A DNA stretch of 64,000 bases, from contig NZ_FLRH01000003.1 of NCBI RefSeq assembly GCF_900089585.1, forward strand, positions 3,114,501-3,178,500, in the 5' to 3' direction. Of the stretch, positions 49,142-58,137 are shown piece by piece. The translations under genes were made by a program, and so were the position numbers. Origin of the DNA: Micromonospora sediminicola (GTDB lineage: Bacteria; Actinomycetota; Actinomycetes; Mycobacteriales; Micromonosporaceae). Each line of letters begins with the position of its first letter. Position 1 is the first letter of the stretch. The notes beneath the pieces are model-generated. The model ran no database searches. It saw nothing but the letters and a program-made list of their open reading frames with translations, and was not told the origin of the DNA.

Positions 49142-49684
49142 TCAGGGCGACCGCGTCGACGCGCGGTTCGGCGGGCGCAGGCGGCAGACCCGCCGGGCCG
49201 GCGGTGACAGGGCCGGTCGCACCTCGTTGAGGAGCCGGTCCGCGTCGTGCCAGACCATGCCGTGGAGGCCGCAGCGGCCGGATCGGACGGCCTGGTCGAG
49301 CAGCGGGGACCGGCGGCGCAGCGCGGCGAGGGTGGCGCGCACCCGGTCCGGTCCGCTGCCCCGCGGCAGGGAGCAGGCGGCGTGGCCCAGCACGACCAGC
49401 AGCGGCGCGCCGAGGTGCGTGACCGCGTACTCCAGGCTGCCCAGCGCGGCCGGGCCGACCTCCAGGCCGGCGGTGCGGACGGCGTAGACGTCGGTGCCGC
49501 CGAACACGGTGACGGCCTCGGGTTGCGGGTCGGCACACGAGAGGATCGCGGCCACCGGGTCCGGGCCGCCCGGTAGGACGGGCGCGCCGCCCACCCGGAA
49601 GCGGTGGTGCCCGGCGCGCAGCCGGGCGAGGGCGAAGCTCGGGCTGGTCTGCCACCCCTGGCGCGGAGATCCGGTCGCGTCCAT
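49142..49684 (-). CDS. Beta-carbonic-anhydrase-like protein with altered active site
   Basis: 180 residues. Beta-CA fold with zinc ligands Cys50, His101 and Cys104 and Asp52: AAILSCADPQPEAVTVFGG and LLVVLGHAACSL. Canonical enzymes read CxDSR, where Asp and Arg form the catalytic dyad; here the Arg position is Gln54 and the loop is shortened. RTAGLEVGPAALGSLEYAVT, the second conserved block, is intact. Activity may be lost or changed. ATG at 49684 has GAGGAGGAG upstream. It is divergent from the DabB-DabA pump and shares a palindromic control region with it, so the two are probably co-regulated for inorganic carbon handling. Confidence 0.85.
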   Translation of the reverse strand: MDATGSPRQGWQTSPSFALARLRAGHHRFRVGGAPVLPGGPDPVAAILSCADPQPEAVTVFGGTDVYAVRTAGLEVGPAALGSLEYAVTHLGAPLLVVLGHAACSLPRGSGPDRVRATLAALRRRSPLLDQAVRSGRCGLHGMVWHDADRLLNEVRPALSPPARRVCRLRPPNRASTRSP

Positions 49685-49724
49685 CGCTCCTCCTCGTGCC
49701 GAGCCGCTGTCGTGCGTCTCACGA

Positions 49725-49750
49725 TACACGAATTCTAAATCGTGTAATAC
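49725..49750. promoter_or_regulatory. Palindromic operator and -10 in the CA/DAB divergent region
   Basis: TACACGA (49725-49731) and TCGTGTA (49740-49746) are perfect inverted arms with an 8-nt AT-rich spacer. A -10-like TAATAC (49745-49750) overlaps the right arm and reads toward dabBA. The regulator is not in the window or not recognisable. Confidence 0.6.
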
Positions 49751-49775
49751 AGTGCGGATGTCTGAGGAGGTGGCG

Positions 49776-52700
49776 ATGTCCGTCGCACTGGTTCTGGGAG
49801 TCCTCGCCGGGCCCGCATCGGCGGCGCTGTGCGCGCTGGCGGTACCCGACCCCCGTCGAGCCGCCCGGGTGGTGGGGGCGCTGCTGGGTCTCACCGCCGT
49901 CGCGGCCGCCGCGCTGCTGACCCGGGTCGCGTACGACCCGGTGGTTCCGGCGCTCCTGCTCCGGCTCGACCCACCCGGGCCGGCGTTCTCCGTCGGGATC
50001 CGGATCGACCGGTTCACCGCGCTGTTCGCGCTGCTGGTCTGCGGGCTGGCCGCCGTCGTCGCCGGCTACGCGCGCCGCTATCTCGACGGCGAGCCGGGCG
50101 CCCGCGGGTTGCAGGCCCGGGTCGCGGCCGCCACGGCGGCGACCCTGGTGATGGCCACCGCGCCCAGCCTCGTGCAACTGGCCGTCGGCTGGCTCGCCGC
50201 CGGGCACCTGCTGATCGGGCTCACCGGCCACTACCGGGACCAGCCCCGGGTACGGGCGGCGGTGCGCCGTACCCGGACGGTGTTCCTGCTCGGTGACGTG
50301 GCCCTGGTCGCCGGGCTGGGGCTGCTGGCCGTCCCGGCCGGCGACGCGGACCTCGACGCGGTCCGGGCGGCCGCCGGCGACCGGCCCGGTTGGCTCCTGG
50401 TCGTCGCCGGCGGGCTGCTGCTGGTGGCCGGCGCGGTGCGCTCGGCCCAGATGCCGGCGCACCGCTGGCTGCCGTCCACACTGGACGCACCGACCCCGGT
50501 CTCCGCCTTCCTGCACGCGGGCATGGTCAACGTCGCCGGCTTCCTGATGATCACGCTGGCGCCCGTGGTGGTCGCCGCGCCCGGTCTGATGCCGGCGATG
50601 GTGCTGGTCGGGCTCGTGACCGCGGTGTCCGGGTCGGTGTTCGCCGCGGTGCGCACCGACGTCAAGGGCGCCCTCGCCCGGTCCACCGTCGCGCAGATGG
50701 GGTTCATGCTCGCGCAGTGCGGTCTCGGCGCGTTCGGCCTGGCCGCCGTGCACCTGGTCGGGCACGCCGTCTACAAGGCGTACGCGTTCCTGTCCGCCGG
50801 CGGCGCGCTCCAGGCCCAGGCGCGGGCCGCGGCCGCGCCCCGACCGGTCGACCCGCCCCGGACCCGGACCGTGATGCTGGCCGGCGCGGCGGTGCTCGCC
50901 GCCGTGGCGCTCACCGAGCTGGCACTCGGCGCCAGCCCGAGCGGCCTGCTCAGCGCCGCCCTGGCCGGCGCCGCCGCGCTGGCCGCGGTGCGGTCGGCCC
51001 TCGCCGACCGCGAGGTGCCGGCGCGGGCCGCTGTCGCGATCACCCTCGCGACGGGCGCGCTGGCCGGCGGCTACCTGGTCGCCGGGCGGGCCGTCGCCCG
51101 GTGGCTGGGCCTGCCGACCTCGGTGACGGACGCCGGGGTGGGCGTCGCGGCGGCCACGCTGGCCGTGGCGGCCGTCGCCGGGACGGTCCTGCTGCGCCGG
51201 CACCGCGCCGCGCTGTGGTGGTGGGCCTGGCGCGACGGCGCCGTCGGCGCGTGGTGGCGCCGGTCCGCCGGCCCGGCGGCGGGGGAGCCGACCGCCTGGG
51301 CCGTGACCGCGGTGCGCCGCCGCGACGTGTCCGACCGGTCGGACGCCGCCCGGGTCGTCGCCGCGCTCGCCGCCGCCGGCGACCACGTCGCCGCGGTCTG
51401 GCCGCTGGACACGTTCGTCGCGGTGAACCCGCTCGCCGGCCGGGAGCGGGTGCCGTTCGCGCGGGCCGCCGCCGAGCTGCGGTCGCTCGGCGGCGCGCGG
51501 ACCCACCTGCCGGCCGCCGAGTACCGGCGGCGGCTGCGCGACGGCGAGATCGAGCCGGCCGACCTGACCGCCGTGCTCCCCCCGGCGACCTCGGAACCGG
51601 TCACGCTCGGCGGGCGGTCGATCACGACCGAGGACCTCCGGGTCGCCACGCTGTCCCACCCGGTGCACGACGGACCGCCGCCGCCGCCCGACCTGCTCGC
51701 CGTGGCGCGACGCCGGCTCGCCGGGCACCAGCCCGCCGTCCCGGACGACCCGGCCCCGCTCACCGTCGCCGAACTGCTCGACCGGATCCTGGGCACCCGG
51801 ATCGGCGCGGACGTCGACGAGCTGGTGGCCGGCTGGTGCGCGGCGCACTGCGGCCGCCCGGCCGCCCGCTGGCCGGTGCCCGGCGCGGCCGACGAGAGCT
51901 GCTGGACGCGCTGGCGGCGGATGGCCGGCGCCGACCGGCACCCGGGACCCGAGGGCGTCGGTGGCCTGCGCGCGCTCGTCGACGCGCTGCCGGCCGCGCC
52001 CGACCGGGCCGTCGCCGCGCTCCTGCGTGCTCTCGGGGTGGCGCCCGCGAACTGGTCGGCCTACCTGTCCCGGTCCCTGCTCCGGCTGCCCGGCTGGGCC
52101 GGCTACGCCCGCTGGTCGCAGACCCGCCCGGGTGAGCGGCCGGACCTGACCCCGCTGGACCTGCTCGCGGTGCGGCTCAGCTACGAGCTGGTGCTGGCCG
52201 GCAACGTCGCCCACCGCCGCCTCGGGCTCCCGCCGACGGTCGACGCGGTGACCGCCGCGACGACGCCGACCGGCGCCGTCGCCGGGCCGGTGCCGACCGT
52301 CAGGGCCGCGGGGAACGCGTCGACCGCCGGGGCGCCGGGCGCGGACGAGCCGGCGGCCGTCGCCCGGCTGGTCGCGGCGCTCGGCGTCGACGCGCCGACC
52401 CTGGCGTCACTACCCGAGGAGACGGTGTCCGTGCTGCGCGACGTGGTGGTGGAGCTGTCCCCGGCGCGGCAGGCCGAGGTGTGGCTCGCCGCCGCGGAAC
52501 ACGCGTACCGGCGCCGACTGCGGGACCGGCTCGACCACGGGGCTCGGCCGCGCCCGCGCCGCGCCGCCCGCGCCACCGCGCACGCCCAGGCGGTGTTCTG
52601 CATCGACGTGCGCAGCGAGGGCCTGCGCCGGCACCTGGAGGCGGCCGGGCCGGTGGACACGTACGGCTTCGCCGGGTTCTTCGGCCTGCCCGTGCGCACC

Positions 52701-54017
52701 GCGGCGGCCGACGCCGGTCGGGGCCGGGACCGCTGCCCGGTGCTCATGCGGCCGGTGGCCACCGTCGCGGAGACCGCCGACGCCAGGCGGGTGAGCCGCC
52801 GGCGGGCCCGGCAGGCGTGGCGTCGGGCGTTCGCCTCGGCCAAGGCCGACCCGGTCGGCGCGTTCGCCTTCGTGGAGGTCGCCGGCGTGCTCGCCACCGC
52901 CGCCCTGGCGGTACGCGCCGTCGCGCCGGGCCGCTTCGCCCCGGCCGCCGACGACACCGCGCCGACGGTGGCCGACCTCGACGCCGCCCTGACCCTCGAC
53001 GAGCAGGTCTACTACGCGGAGGCGACGCTGCGCACGGTCGGGCTGACGGCCGACTTCGCCCCGCTGGTGCTGCTCTGCGGGCACGGGGCGACCAGCACCA
53101 ACAACCCCTACGCCGCAGCGCTCGACTGCGGCGCCTGCGGCGGCAACCGGGGCGGGGTCAGCGCCCGGCTGGTCGCCACGCTGCTCAACCGGCCCGAGGT
53201 CCGCGAGGCGCTGGTCGCCCGGGGGATCCACCTGCCCGCCGACACCCACGTCCTGGCCGGCGAGCACGACACCGTCACCGACGACGTTCGCCTGTTCGAC
53301 GTCGACGCCGTCCCCGCCCGGCTGCGCCCGCACGTCGACGACCTGACCCACCGACTCGCCGAGGCGGGAGCGGGGCTGCGCGCGGAACGGGCCACCCGGC
53401 TGCCCGGCCGGCCGGGCCCCCGCCACCTGCCCCGGCGCGCGTCGGACTGGGCCCAGGTGCGGCCGGAGTGGGCGCTGGCGGGCAACGCCGCGTTCATCGC
53501 CGCGCCGCGCTCGCTGACCGCGGGGACCGACCTCGGCTGCCGCACGTTCCTGCACTCCTACGACTGGACCGCCGACCCGGACGCGGTCGCGCTGGAGACG
53601 ATCATGACGGGTCCGCTCGTCGTCGCGGCCTGGATCAATCTCCAGTACTACTTCTCCACGGTGGACCCGCACCGCCTCGGCGCGGGCACCAAGACCGTGC
53701 ACACCGTCCTCGGCGACGCCCTCGGCGTCCTCTCCGGATCCGGTGGCGACCTGCGCGTCGGGCTGCCGCTGCAGTCCGTCGGCGACGGGACACGGCCGGC
53801 GCACGACCCGCTGCGCCTGCTCGCCGTGGTCCACGCCCCGCACCACCTCGTCGACACCGTGCTCGGCCGCAACCCGGGCCTGCGCCAGCTGGTCGACGGC
53901 GGCTGGATGTCCCTGACCGTCGTCGACCCCCGTACCGGCGACTGGAGTGAGCCGGGCGGGTCCCGGCGCACCCCGCCGCTCCCGGCCCCCGACCCAGAGA
54001 AGGAGTACAGCGCATGA
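49776..54017 (+). CDS. dabBA: Fused DabB-DabA inorganic carbon pump (NuoL-like channel plus DUF2309)
   Basis: 1413 residues. Residues about 1-495 are a multi-pass NuoL/MrpA-like proton-conducting subunit (RSAQMPAHRWLPSTLDAPTP, VSAFLHAGMVNVAGFLM, VKGALARSTVAQMGFMLAQC, GHAVYKAYAFLSAGGALQ). Residues about 520-1413 are DabA (DUF2309): DTFVAVNPLAG, zinc ligands Cys942 and Asp944 in VFCIDVRSEGLRRHLE, His1103 in LLCGHGATSTNNPYA and Cys1118 in LDCGACGGNRGG. The His-Cys spacing of 15 equals that in Halothiobacillus DabA. DAB pumps couple ion flow to directional CO2 hydration and so accumulate bicarbonate. In characterised systems DabB and DabA are separate proteins; here they are one. ATG at 49776 has GAGGAGGTG ahead; ATG at 49758, 7 nt after the -10, is an alternative leaderless start. 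Confidence 0.9.
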   Translation: MSVALVLGVLAGPASAALCALAVPDPRRAARVVGALLGLTAVAAAALLTRVAYDPVVPALLLRLDPPGPAFSVGIRIDRFTALFALLVCGLAAVVAGYARRYLDGEPGARGLQARVAAATAATLVMATAPSLVQLAVGWLAAGHLLIGLTGHYRDQPRVRAAVRRTRTVFLLGDVALVAGLGLLAVPAGDADLDAVRAAAGDRPGWLLVVAGGLLLVAGAVRSAQMPAHRWLPSTLDAPTPVSAFLHAGMVNVAGFLMITLAPVVVAAPGLMPAMVLVGLVTAVSGSVFAAVRTDVKGALARSTVAQMGFMLAQCGLGAFGLAAVHLVGHAVYKAYAFLSAGGALQAQARAAAAPRPVDPPRTRTVMLAGAAVLAAVALTELALGASPSGLLSAALAGAAALAAVRSALADREVPARAAVAITLATGALAGGYLVAGRAVARWLGLPTSVTDAGVGVAAATLAVAAVAGTVLLRRHRAALWWWAWRDGAVGAWWRRSAGPAAGEPTAWAVTAVRRRDVSDRSDAARVVAALAAAGDHVAAVWPLDTFVAVNPLAGRERVPFARAAAELRSLGGARTHLPAAEYRRRLRDGEIEPADLTAVLPPATSEPVTLGGRSITTEDLRVATLSHPVHDGPPPPPDLLAVARRRLAGHQPAVPDDPAPLTVAELLDRILGTRIGADVDELVAGWCAAHCGRPAARWPVPGAADESCWTRWRRMAGADRHPGPEGVGGLRALVDALPAAPDRAVAALLRALGVAPANWSAYLSRSLLRLPGWAGYARWSQTRPGERPDLTPLDLLAVRLSYELVLAGNVAHRRLGLPPTVDAVTAATTPTGAVAGPVPTVRAAGNASTAGAPGADEPAAVARLVAALGVDAPTLASLPEETVSVLRDVVVELSPARQAEVWLAAAEHAYRRRLRDRLDHGARPRPRRAARATAHAQAVFCIDVRSEGLRRHLEAAGPVDTYGFAGFFGLPVRTAAADAGRGRDRCPVLMRPVATVAETADARRVSRRRARQAWRRAFASAKADPVGAFAFVEVAGVLATAALAVRAVAPGRFAPAADDTAPTVADLDAALTLDEQVYYAEATLRTVGLTADFAPLVLLCGHGATSTNNPYAAALDCGACGGNRGGVSARLVATLLNRPEVREALVARGIHLPADTHVLAGEHDTVTDDVRLFDVDAVPARLRPHVDDLTHRLAEAGAGLRAERATRLPGRPGPRHLPRRASDWAQVRPEWALAGNAAFIAAPRSLTAGTDLGCRTFLHSYDWTADPDAVALETIMTGPLVVAAWINLQYYFSTVDPHRLGAGTKTVHTVLGDALGVLSGSGGDLRVGLPLQSVGDGTRPAHDPLRLLAVVHAPHHLVDTVLGRNPGLRQLVDGGWMSLTVVDPRTGDWSEPGGSRRTPPLPAPDPEKEYSA

Positions 54018-54364
54018 ACGAGCTCGGACTGACCCGCATGGTCAAGGTGGAGGTCGTCACCCGCGCCGACGACGCCGACGCCGTCCGGACGCTGCTGCAC
54101 GCCTCCGGCGTGAGCGGCTGGACCAGCCTCAGCGGCGTCTCCGGCTTCGGCCACCACGGCACCCACGAGGGTCGGCTGCTCTTCAACGACCGCGCCGGAC
54201 TCGTCATGGTGATCGCCGTGCTGCCGCCCGACCGGGCCGAGCCGGTCGTCACCGGCCTGCGGGACATCCTGGCCCACCGGCCCGGCGTCATGTTCGTCAG
54301 CGACGCCTGGGTGAGCCGGCCCGAGTACTTCGGTGCCGATCGAGCGGCGGGCCCGGTGACCTGA
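54014..54364 (+). CDS. PII-like protein of the DAB locus
   Basis: 116 residues, ferredoxin-like fold. MVKVEVVTRADDADAVRTLL begins the first strand-helix, GVSGWTSLSGVSGFGHHGTH is the T-loop region and LVMVIAVLPPDRAEPVVTGL the second half. PII-like proteins commonly accompany DabA/DabB genes and some (CPII) bind bicarbonate and adenine nucleotides. There is no uridylylation Tyr in the expected T-loop place. It overlaps dabBA by ATGA and probably adjusts pump activity. A strong hairpin follows. Confidence 0.8.
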   Translation: MNELGLTRMVKVEVVTRADDADAVRTLLHASGVSGWTSLSGVSGFGHHGTHEGRLLFNDRAGLVMVIAVLPPDRAEPVVTGLRDILAHRPGVMFVSDAWVSRPEYFGADRAAGPVT

Positions 54365-54385
54365 CGGGGAGACAGTCGCGTCGAG

Positions 54386-54420
54386 GGCGGGGCGGGGACC
54401 GCCGGCGACCCCGCCCCGCC
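54386..54420 (+). terminator. Terminator of the DAB operon
   Basis: Perfect 12-bp GC stem (54386-54397 with 54409-54420), 11-nt loop, 21 nt after the stop. Confidence 0.8.
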
Positions 54421-54433
54421 GCCACCCGTGGCG

Positions 54434-54439
54434 TACGGT
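54434..54439 (+). promoter_or_regulatory. -10 element for leaderless histidine kinase gene
   Basis: TACGGT six nt before the ATG at 54446, without a ribosome site between. Confidence 0.55.
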
Positions 54440-54445
54440 GACGGC

Positions 54446-55627
54446 ATGGGACGCCTCGCCCGGTGGCGTCGGGTGGCCCGGGAGCATCCGACCGTGGCCG
54501 ACGCGCTGCTGGCCGCGGTGCTCTTCACGGTCAGCCTGCTTCCGGTGAACCCGCCCGGAGGGCCACCCCGGGACCCGTTGACCGCCGGCGCGGTGCTGCT
54601 CGCGGCGGCCGGCTGCGCCGCGCTCGTCCTCCGACGCCGGTTCCCGCTGCCGGTGCTCGCCGTGGTGACCGTCGCGGCGGCCACCTCGTTGCTCGCCCAG
54701 CAGGCGCGGGGGCCGTTCGTGCTGACCGTGGCGGTGGCCGCCTACACCGTGGCCACCCGCACCGACCGGCGGACCGCCGTGGCGGCCGGCGCGGCCAGCG
54801 GTCTGGTCCTCGGCGGCTCGGCGGTCGTCGCGCTGGGCGTGGGCTGGCTCGACCCGGCGGTCGTGGTCCTCCTGCTCTGGTTCGGCGTCGCGGTGGCCGC
54901 CGGCGACGCGGTGCGCAGCCGGCGGGCGTACGTGGCCGTGCTGGAGGAACGGGCGCGGCGGGCCGAGCGGACCCGGGAGGAGGAGGCGCGCCGGCGGGTG
55001 GCCGAGGAGCGGCTGCGCATCGCCCGGGAGCTGCACGACGTGGTGGCGCACCACATCGCGCTGATCAACGTGCAGGCCGGCGTGGCCGGACACCTGCTGC
55101 GCGACCGGCCGGACGCGGCCGAGGAGGCGCTCGGGCACGTCCGGTCCGCCGCGCGCACCGTGCTGGACGAGTTGGCCGTCCTGCTCGGCCTGCTGCGCCG
55201 CGGGGAGCCGGAGGCACCGACCGAGCCGGCGCCCGGACTGGCCCGGCTCGACGCCCTCGTCGACGGTTTCGCCGCCGGCCAGCCGGTCCGGTGGATCCTG
55301 TCCGGCCGCCCCCGCCCGCTGCCCGGCGCGGTGGACGTGGCGGCCTACCGGATCGTCCAGGAGTCGCTGACCAACGCGCACCGGCACGCGCCCGACGCCA
55401 CCGTCACGGTCGAGGTCCGCTACACCGACACCGCGATCGCCGTGGAGATCCGCGACGACGGGCCGGGACCGGGCGGTCCGGGTGACTCCGGAACCGGTCT
55501 CGGCCTGCTCGGGATGCGGGAGCGGGCCGAGGCGGTCGGCGGCGCGTTCCACGCCGGTCCCCGCCCGGAGGGTGGCTTCGTGGTCCGCGCGGAGCTGCCC
55601 GCCCCGATCCCCCAGGAGGTGACATGA
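54446..55627 (+). CDS. NarL/DesK-type sensor histidine kinase
   Basis: 393 residues. Four or five membrane segments (about 20-155), a coiled stretch, HisKA_3 with phospho-acceptor His197 in RIARELHDVVAHHIALIN, and a HATPase domain with SLTNAHRHAPDA (N box), VEIRDDGPGP and GTGLGLLGMRERAEAVGG (G boxes). It phosphorylates the response regulator at 55624, whose gene overlaps by ATGA. No extracellular sensory domain is visible, as in intramembrane-sensing kinases that detect cell-envelope stress or antibiotics. ATG at 54446 is chosen over the GTG at 54428 because of the -10 at 54434-54439. Confidence 0.93.
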   Translation: MGRLARWRRVAREHPTVADALLAAVLFTVSLLPVNPPGGPPRDPLTAGAVLLAAAGCAALVLRRRFPLPVLAVVTVAAATSLLAQQARGPFVLTVAVAAYTVATRTDRRTAVAAGAASGLVLGGSAVVALGVGWLDPAVVVLLLWFGVAVAAGDAVRSRRAYVAVLEERARRAERTREEEARRRVAEERLRIARELHDVVAHHIALINVQAGVAGHLLRDRPDAAEEALGHVRSAARTVLDELAVLLGLLRRGEPEAPTEPAPGLARLDALVDGFAAGQPVRWILSGRPRPLPGAVDVAAYRIVQESLTNAHRHAPDATVTVEVRYTDTAIAVEIRDDGPGPGGPGDSGTGLGLLGMRERAEAVGGAFHAGPRPEGGFVVRAELPAPIPQEVT

Positions 55628-56301
55628 CCGTCCGGGTCCTGCTCGCCGACGACCAGACGCTCATCCGCGCCGGCTTCCGCGCGCTGATCGACTCGGCGCC
55701 GGACCTGTCCGTGGTGGGCGAGGCGGCCACCGGCCGGGAAGCGGTCGTCCAGGCCCGGGCCACCCGGGCCGACGTGGTGCTGATGGACATCCGGATGCCC
55801 GACCTCGACGGCCTGGCCGCCACCCGGCAGATCACCGCCGACGAGGACCTGGCCGGCGTGCGGGTGCTCATCCTGACCACGTTCGAGGTCGACGAGTACG
55901 TCTTCGAGGCGCTGCGGGCCGGCGCCAGCGGCTTCCTCGGCAAGGGCGTGGAGCCGGTCGAGCTGCTCGACGCGATCCGCACCGTCGCCGCCGGGGAGGC
56001 GCTGCTGTCGCCGAAGGCGACCCGTGGGCTGATCGCCCGGTTCCTGGCCCAGCCCGACCCGGAGCCCCGGGCCACCCCGGAACGACTGCGGGTGCTCACC
56101 GAACGGGAACGCGAGGTGGTGGCGCTGGTCGCCGCCGGGCTGAGCAACGAGCAGATCGCCCAGCGGCTGGTGGTGTCCCCGCTGACCGCGAAGACCCACG
56201 TCAACCGGGCGATGGCCAAGCTCGACGCCCGGGACCGGGCCCAGCTCGTGGTGATCGCCTACCAGAGCGGGCTGGTCCGGGCCGACCCGCCGGCGCGGTA
56301 G
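55624..56301 (+). CDS. NarL/LuxR-type response regulator
   Basis: 225 residues. Receiver domain with acidic pair ADDQ, phospho-acceptor Asp55 in VVLMDIRMPDLDG and Lys in FLGKGVEPVELLDAI; C-terminal LuxR HTH (about 155-215: LTEREREVVALVAAGLSNEQ, LTAKTHVNRAMAKL). Partner of the kinase at 54446. A palindrome 15 bp after its stop, before the ABC transporter genes, is a candidate target. Confidence 0.95.
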   Translation: MTVRVLLADDQTLIRAGFRALIDSAPDLSVVGEAATGREAVVQARATRADVVLMDIRMPDLDGLAATRQITADEDLAGVRVLILTTFEVDEYVFEALRAGASGFLGKGVEPVELLDAIRTVAAGEALLSPKATRGLIARFLAQPDPEPRATPERLRVLTEREREVVALVAAGLSNEQIAQRLVVSPLTAKTHVNRAMAKLDARDRAQLVVIAYQSGLVRADPPAR

Positions 56302-56315
56302 CCGGACCGCCCGGA

Positions 56316-56331
56316 TACCGCGACCGCGGTA
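56316..56331. promoter_or_regulatory. Candidate response-regulator operator upstream of ABC exporter
   Basis: Perfect dyad TACCGC-GACC-GCGGTA in the 91-bp gap between the response regulator and the ABC ATPase gene. Confidence 0.5.
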
Positions 56332-56392
56332 CGCGCGGGTGTCCGCGCCCGGCCGACGCGGCGGCCGGGGTACGCGGGCCAGGGTTGAGCAC

Positions 56393-57313
56393 ATGATCGA
56401 AGCCCGCGACCTCAGCAAGCGCTACGGCGACCGGCTCGCCGTCGACTCCCTGACCTTCACCGTCGCGCCGGGCGTGGTGACCGGATTCCTCGGTCCCAAC
56501 GGCGCCGGCAAGTCCACCACCATGCGCATGATCCTCGGCCTCGACGCGCCGACCGGCGGCACCGTGCGGGTCAACGGCCGCCGGTACGCCGACCACCGGG
56601 ACCCGCTGCGCCAGATCGGCGCCCTGCTGGAGGCGAAGGCGGTGCACACCGGCCGCTCCGCCCGCGACCACCTGCTCGCGCTGGGCGCCACCCACGGCAT
56701 CGGCCGCCGCCGGGTCGACGAGGTGATCGACCTGGTCGGCCTGCGGGAGGTGGCCGGCAAGCGGGCCGGTGGGTTCTCCCTCGGCATGGGCCAGCGGCTC
56801 GGCATCGCCGCCGCGCTGCTCGGTGACCCCGCCGTGGTGATGCTCGACGAGCCGGTCAACGGCCTGGACCCGGACGGCATCCGCTGGATCCGCGGCCTGC
56901 TGCGGGGCCTCGCTGCCGAGGGCCGCACGGTGTTCGTCTCCTCGCACCTGATGAGCGAGATGGCGCAGACCGCCGACCACCTGATCGTGGTCGGCCGGGG
57001 TCGGCTGCTCGCCGACGTGTCCCTCGCCGAGTTCACCCGCCGGGCGTCGCGCACCACGGTGCGGGTGCGCTCGCCCCAGGCCGCCGCGCTGCGCGACCTG
57101 CTGGCCGGACCGGACGTCACCATCACCGGTGGTGAGCCGGGCCTGCTGGAGGTCAGCGGTCTGCGACGCGAGGTGATCGGTGACCGGGCCGCGGCGGCGG
57201 GGCTGACCCTGCACGAGCTGACCGCCACCGAGGCGTCCCTGGAGGAGGCCTTCATGACCATGACCCGCGACGCCGTCGAGTACGCCGGCGCCACCGCAGG
57301 AGAGACCCGATGA
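56393..57313 (+). CDS. ABC exporter ATPase (DrrA/BcrA-like)
   Basis: 306 residues. Walker A LGPNGAGKST (about 32-41), signature FSLGMGQRLGIAAALLG, Walker B VVMLDEPVNGLDPDG, switch His in VSSHLMSEMAQ, and a C-terminal accessory domain of about 90 residues ending MTMTRDAVEY, which is typical of drug or peptide exporters. Pairs with the permease at 57310 (ATGA overlap). It follows a two-component pair, suggesting antibiotic or envelope-stress export. ATG at 56393; the upstream frame extension lacks similarity. Confidence 0.93.
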   Translation: MIEARDLSKRYGDRLAVDSLTFTVAPGVVTGFLGPNGAGKSTTMRMILGLDAPTGGTVRVNGRRYADHRDPLRQIGALLEAKAVHTGRSARDHLLALGATHGIGRRRVDEVIDLVGLREVAGKRAGGFSLGMGQRLGIAAALLGDPAVVMLDEPVNGLDPDGIRWIRGLLRGLAAEGRTVFVSSHLMSEMAQTADHLIVVGRGRLLADVSLAEFTRRASRTTVRVRSPQAAALRDLLAGPDVTITGGEPGLLEVSGLRREVIGDRAAAAGLTLHELTATEASLEEAFMTMTRDAVEYAGATAGETR

Positions 57314-58131
57314 CCACCACCGCGCCCACCGCCGTCCCGACCGACGCCCGGATCACCGGCCCGCGCGTGGTCCGCGCGGAGTGGATCAAGTTCCGCTCGC
57401 TGCGTTCCTCGTTGATTCTTCTGGCCGCCACCCTCGTGGTGTTCGCCGCCCTCGGGCTCGGCTTCTCGGCGTTCCTGGCCGACGCCACCATCGAACCGGG
57501 CACCCCGGCGCCACCCGGCGGGCCCTCGTCCCTCGACCCGCTCGGTGCCAGCCTCGGCGGCGTCAACCTCGCCCAACTGCTGATCGCCACGCTCGGCGTG
57601 CTGCTGACCGCCGGGGAGTACGCCACCGGCATGATCCGCACCTCCCTGGCCGCGGTGCCCCGGCGCTGGCCCGTGCTCACCGCCAAGATCACCGTCCTGG
57701 CCGGCGTGTCGCTCGCCGTGCTGCTGCCCACGGTGCTGCTCACCTTCCTCGGCGGACAGGCCGTCCTGGGGGACAAGGGCATCGCCCTCGGCGACGACGG
57801 GGTGCTGCGAGCGGTGCTGGGCACGGCCGCGTACCTCGCCGGGATCGGCGTGCTCGGCGCGGCGCTGGGCTCGCTCCTGCGTACCACCGCCGGCGCGCTG
57901 ACCAGCGTGGTCGCGTTGCTGCTGGTCGTGCCCGGGGTGGTGTCCCTGCTGCCGGAGAGCTGGTCGGAGACGATCTCCCCGTACCTGCCGTCGAACGCCG
58001 GGCAGGCGTTCATGAGCCTCGGCGGCGACCCGAACCTGCTCTCCCCGCAGGCCGGCGCGGCCGTGTTCGTCGGCTGGCTGCTCGCCCTCGTCGGCGCCGC
58101 CCTGACCAGGCTGCTCGGGCGCGACGCCTGA
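57310..58131 (+). CDS. ABC-2 type transporter permease
   Basis: 273 residues, six hydrophobic segments. N-terminal VVRAEWIKFRSLRSSLILLA and GVLLTAGEYATGMIRTSLAA are typical of ABC-2 permeases working with DrrA/BcrA-type ATPases. Substrate unknown. It converges on the LtrA gene with a 6-bp gap and a hairpin at 58142-58171. Confidence 0.9.
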   Translation: MTTTAPTAVPTDARITGPRVVRAEWIKFRSLRSSLILLAATLVVFAALGLGFSAFLADATIEPGTPAPPGGPSSLDPLGASLGGVNLAQLLIATLGVLLTAGEYATGMIRTSLAAVPRRWPVLTAKITVLAGVSLAVLLPTVLLTFLGGQAVLGDKGIALGDDGVLRAVLGTAAYLAGIGVLGAALGSLLRTTAGALTSVVALLLVVPGVVSLLPESWSETISPYLPSNAGQAFMSLGGDPNLLSPQAGAAVFVGWLLALVGAALTRLLGRDA

Positions 58132-58137
58132 GTCGGG

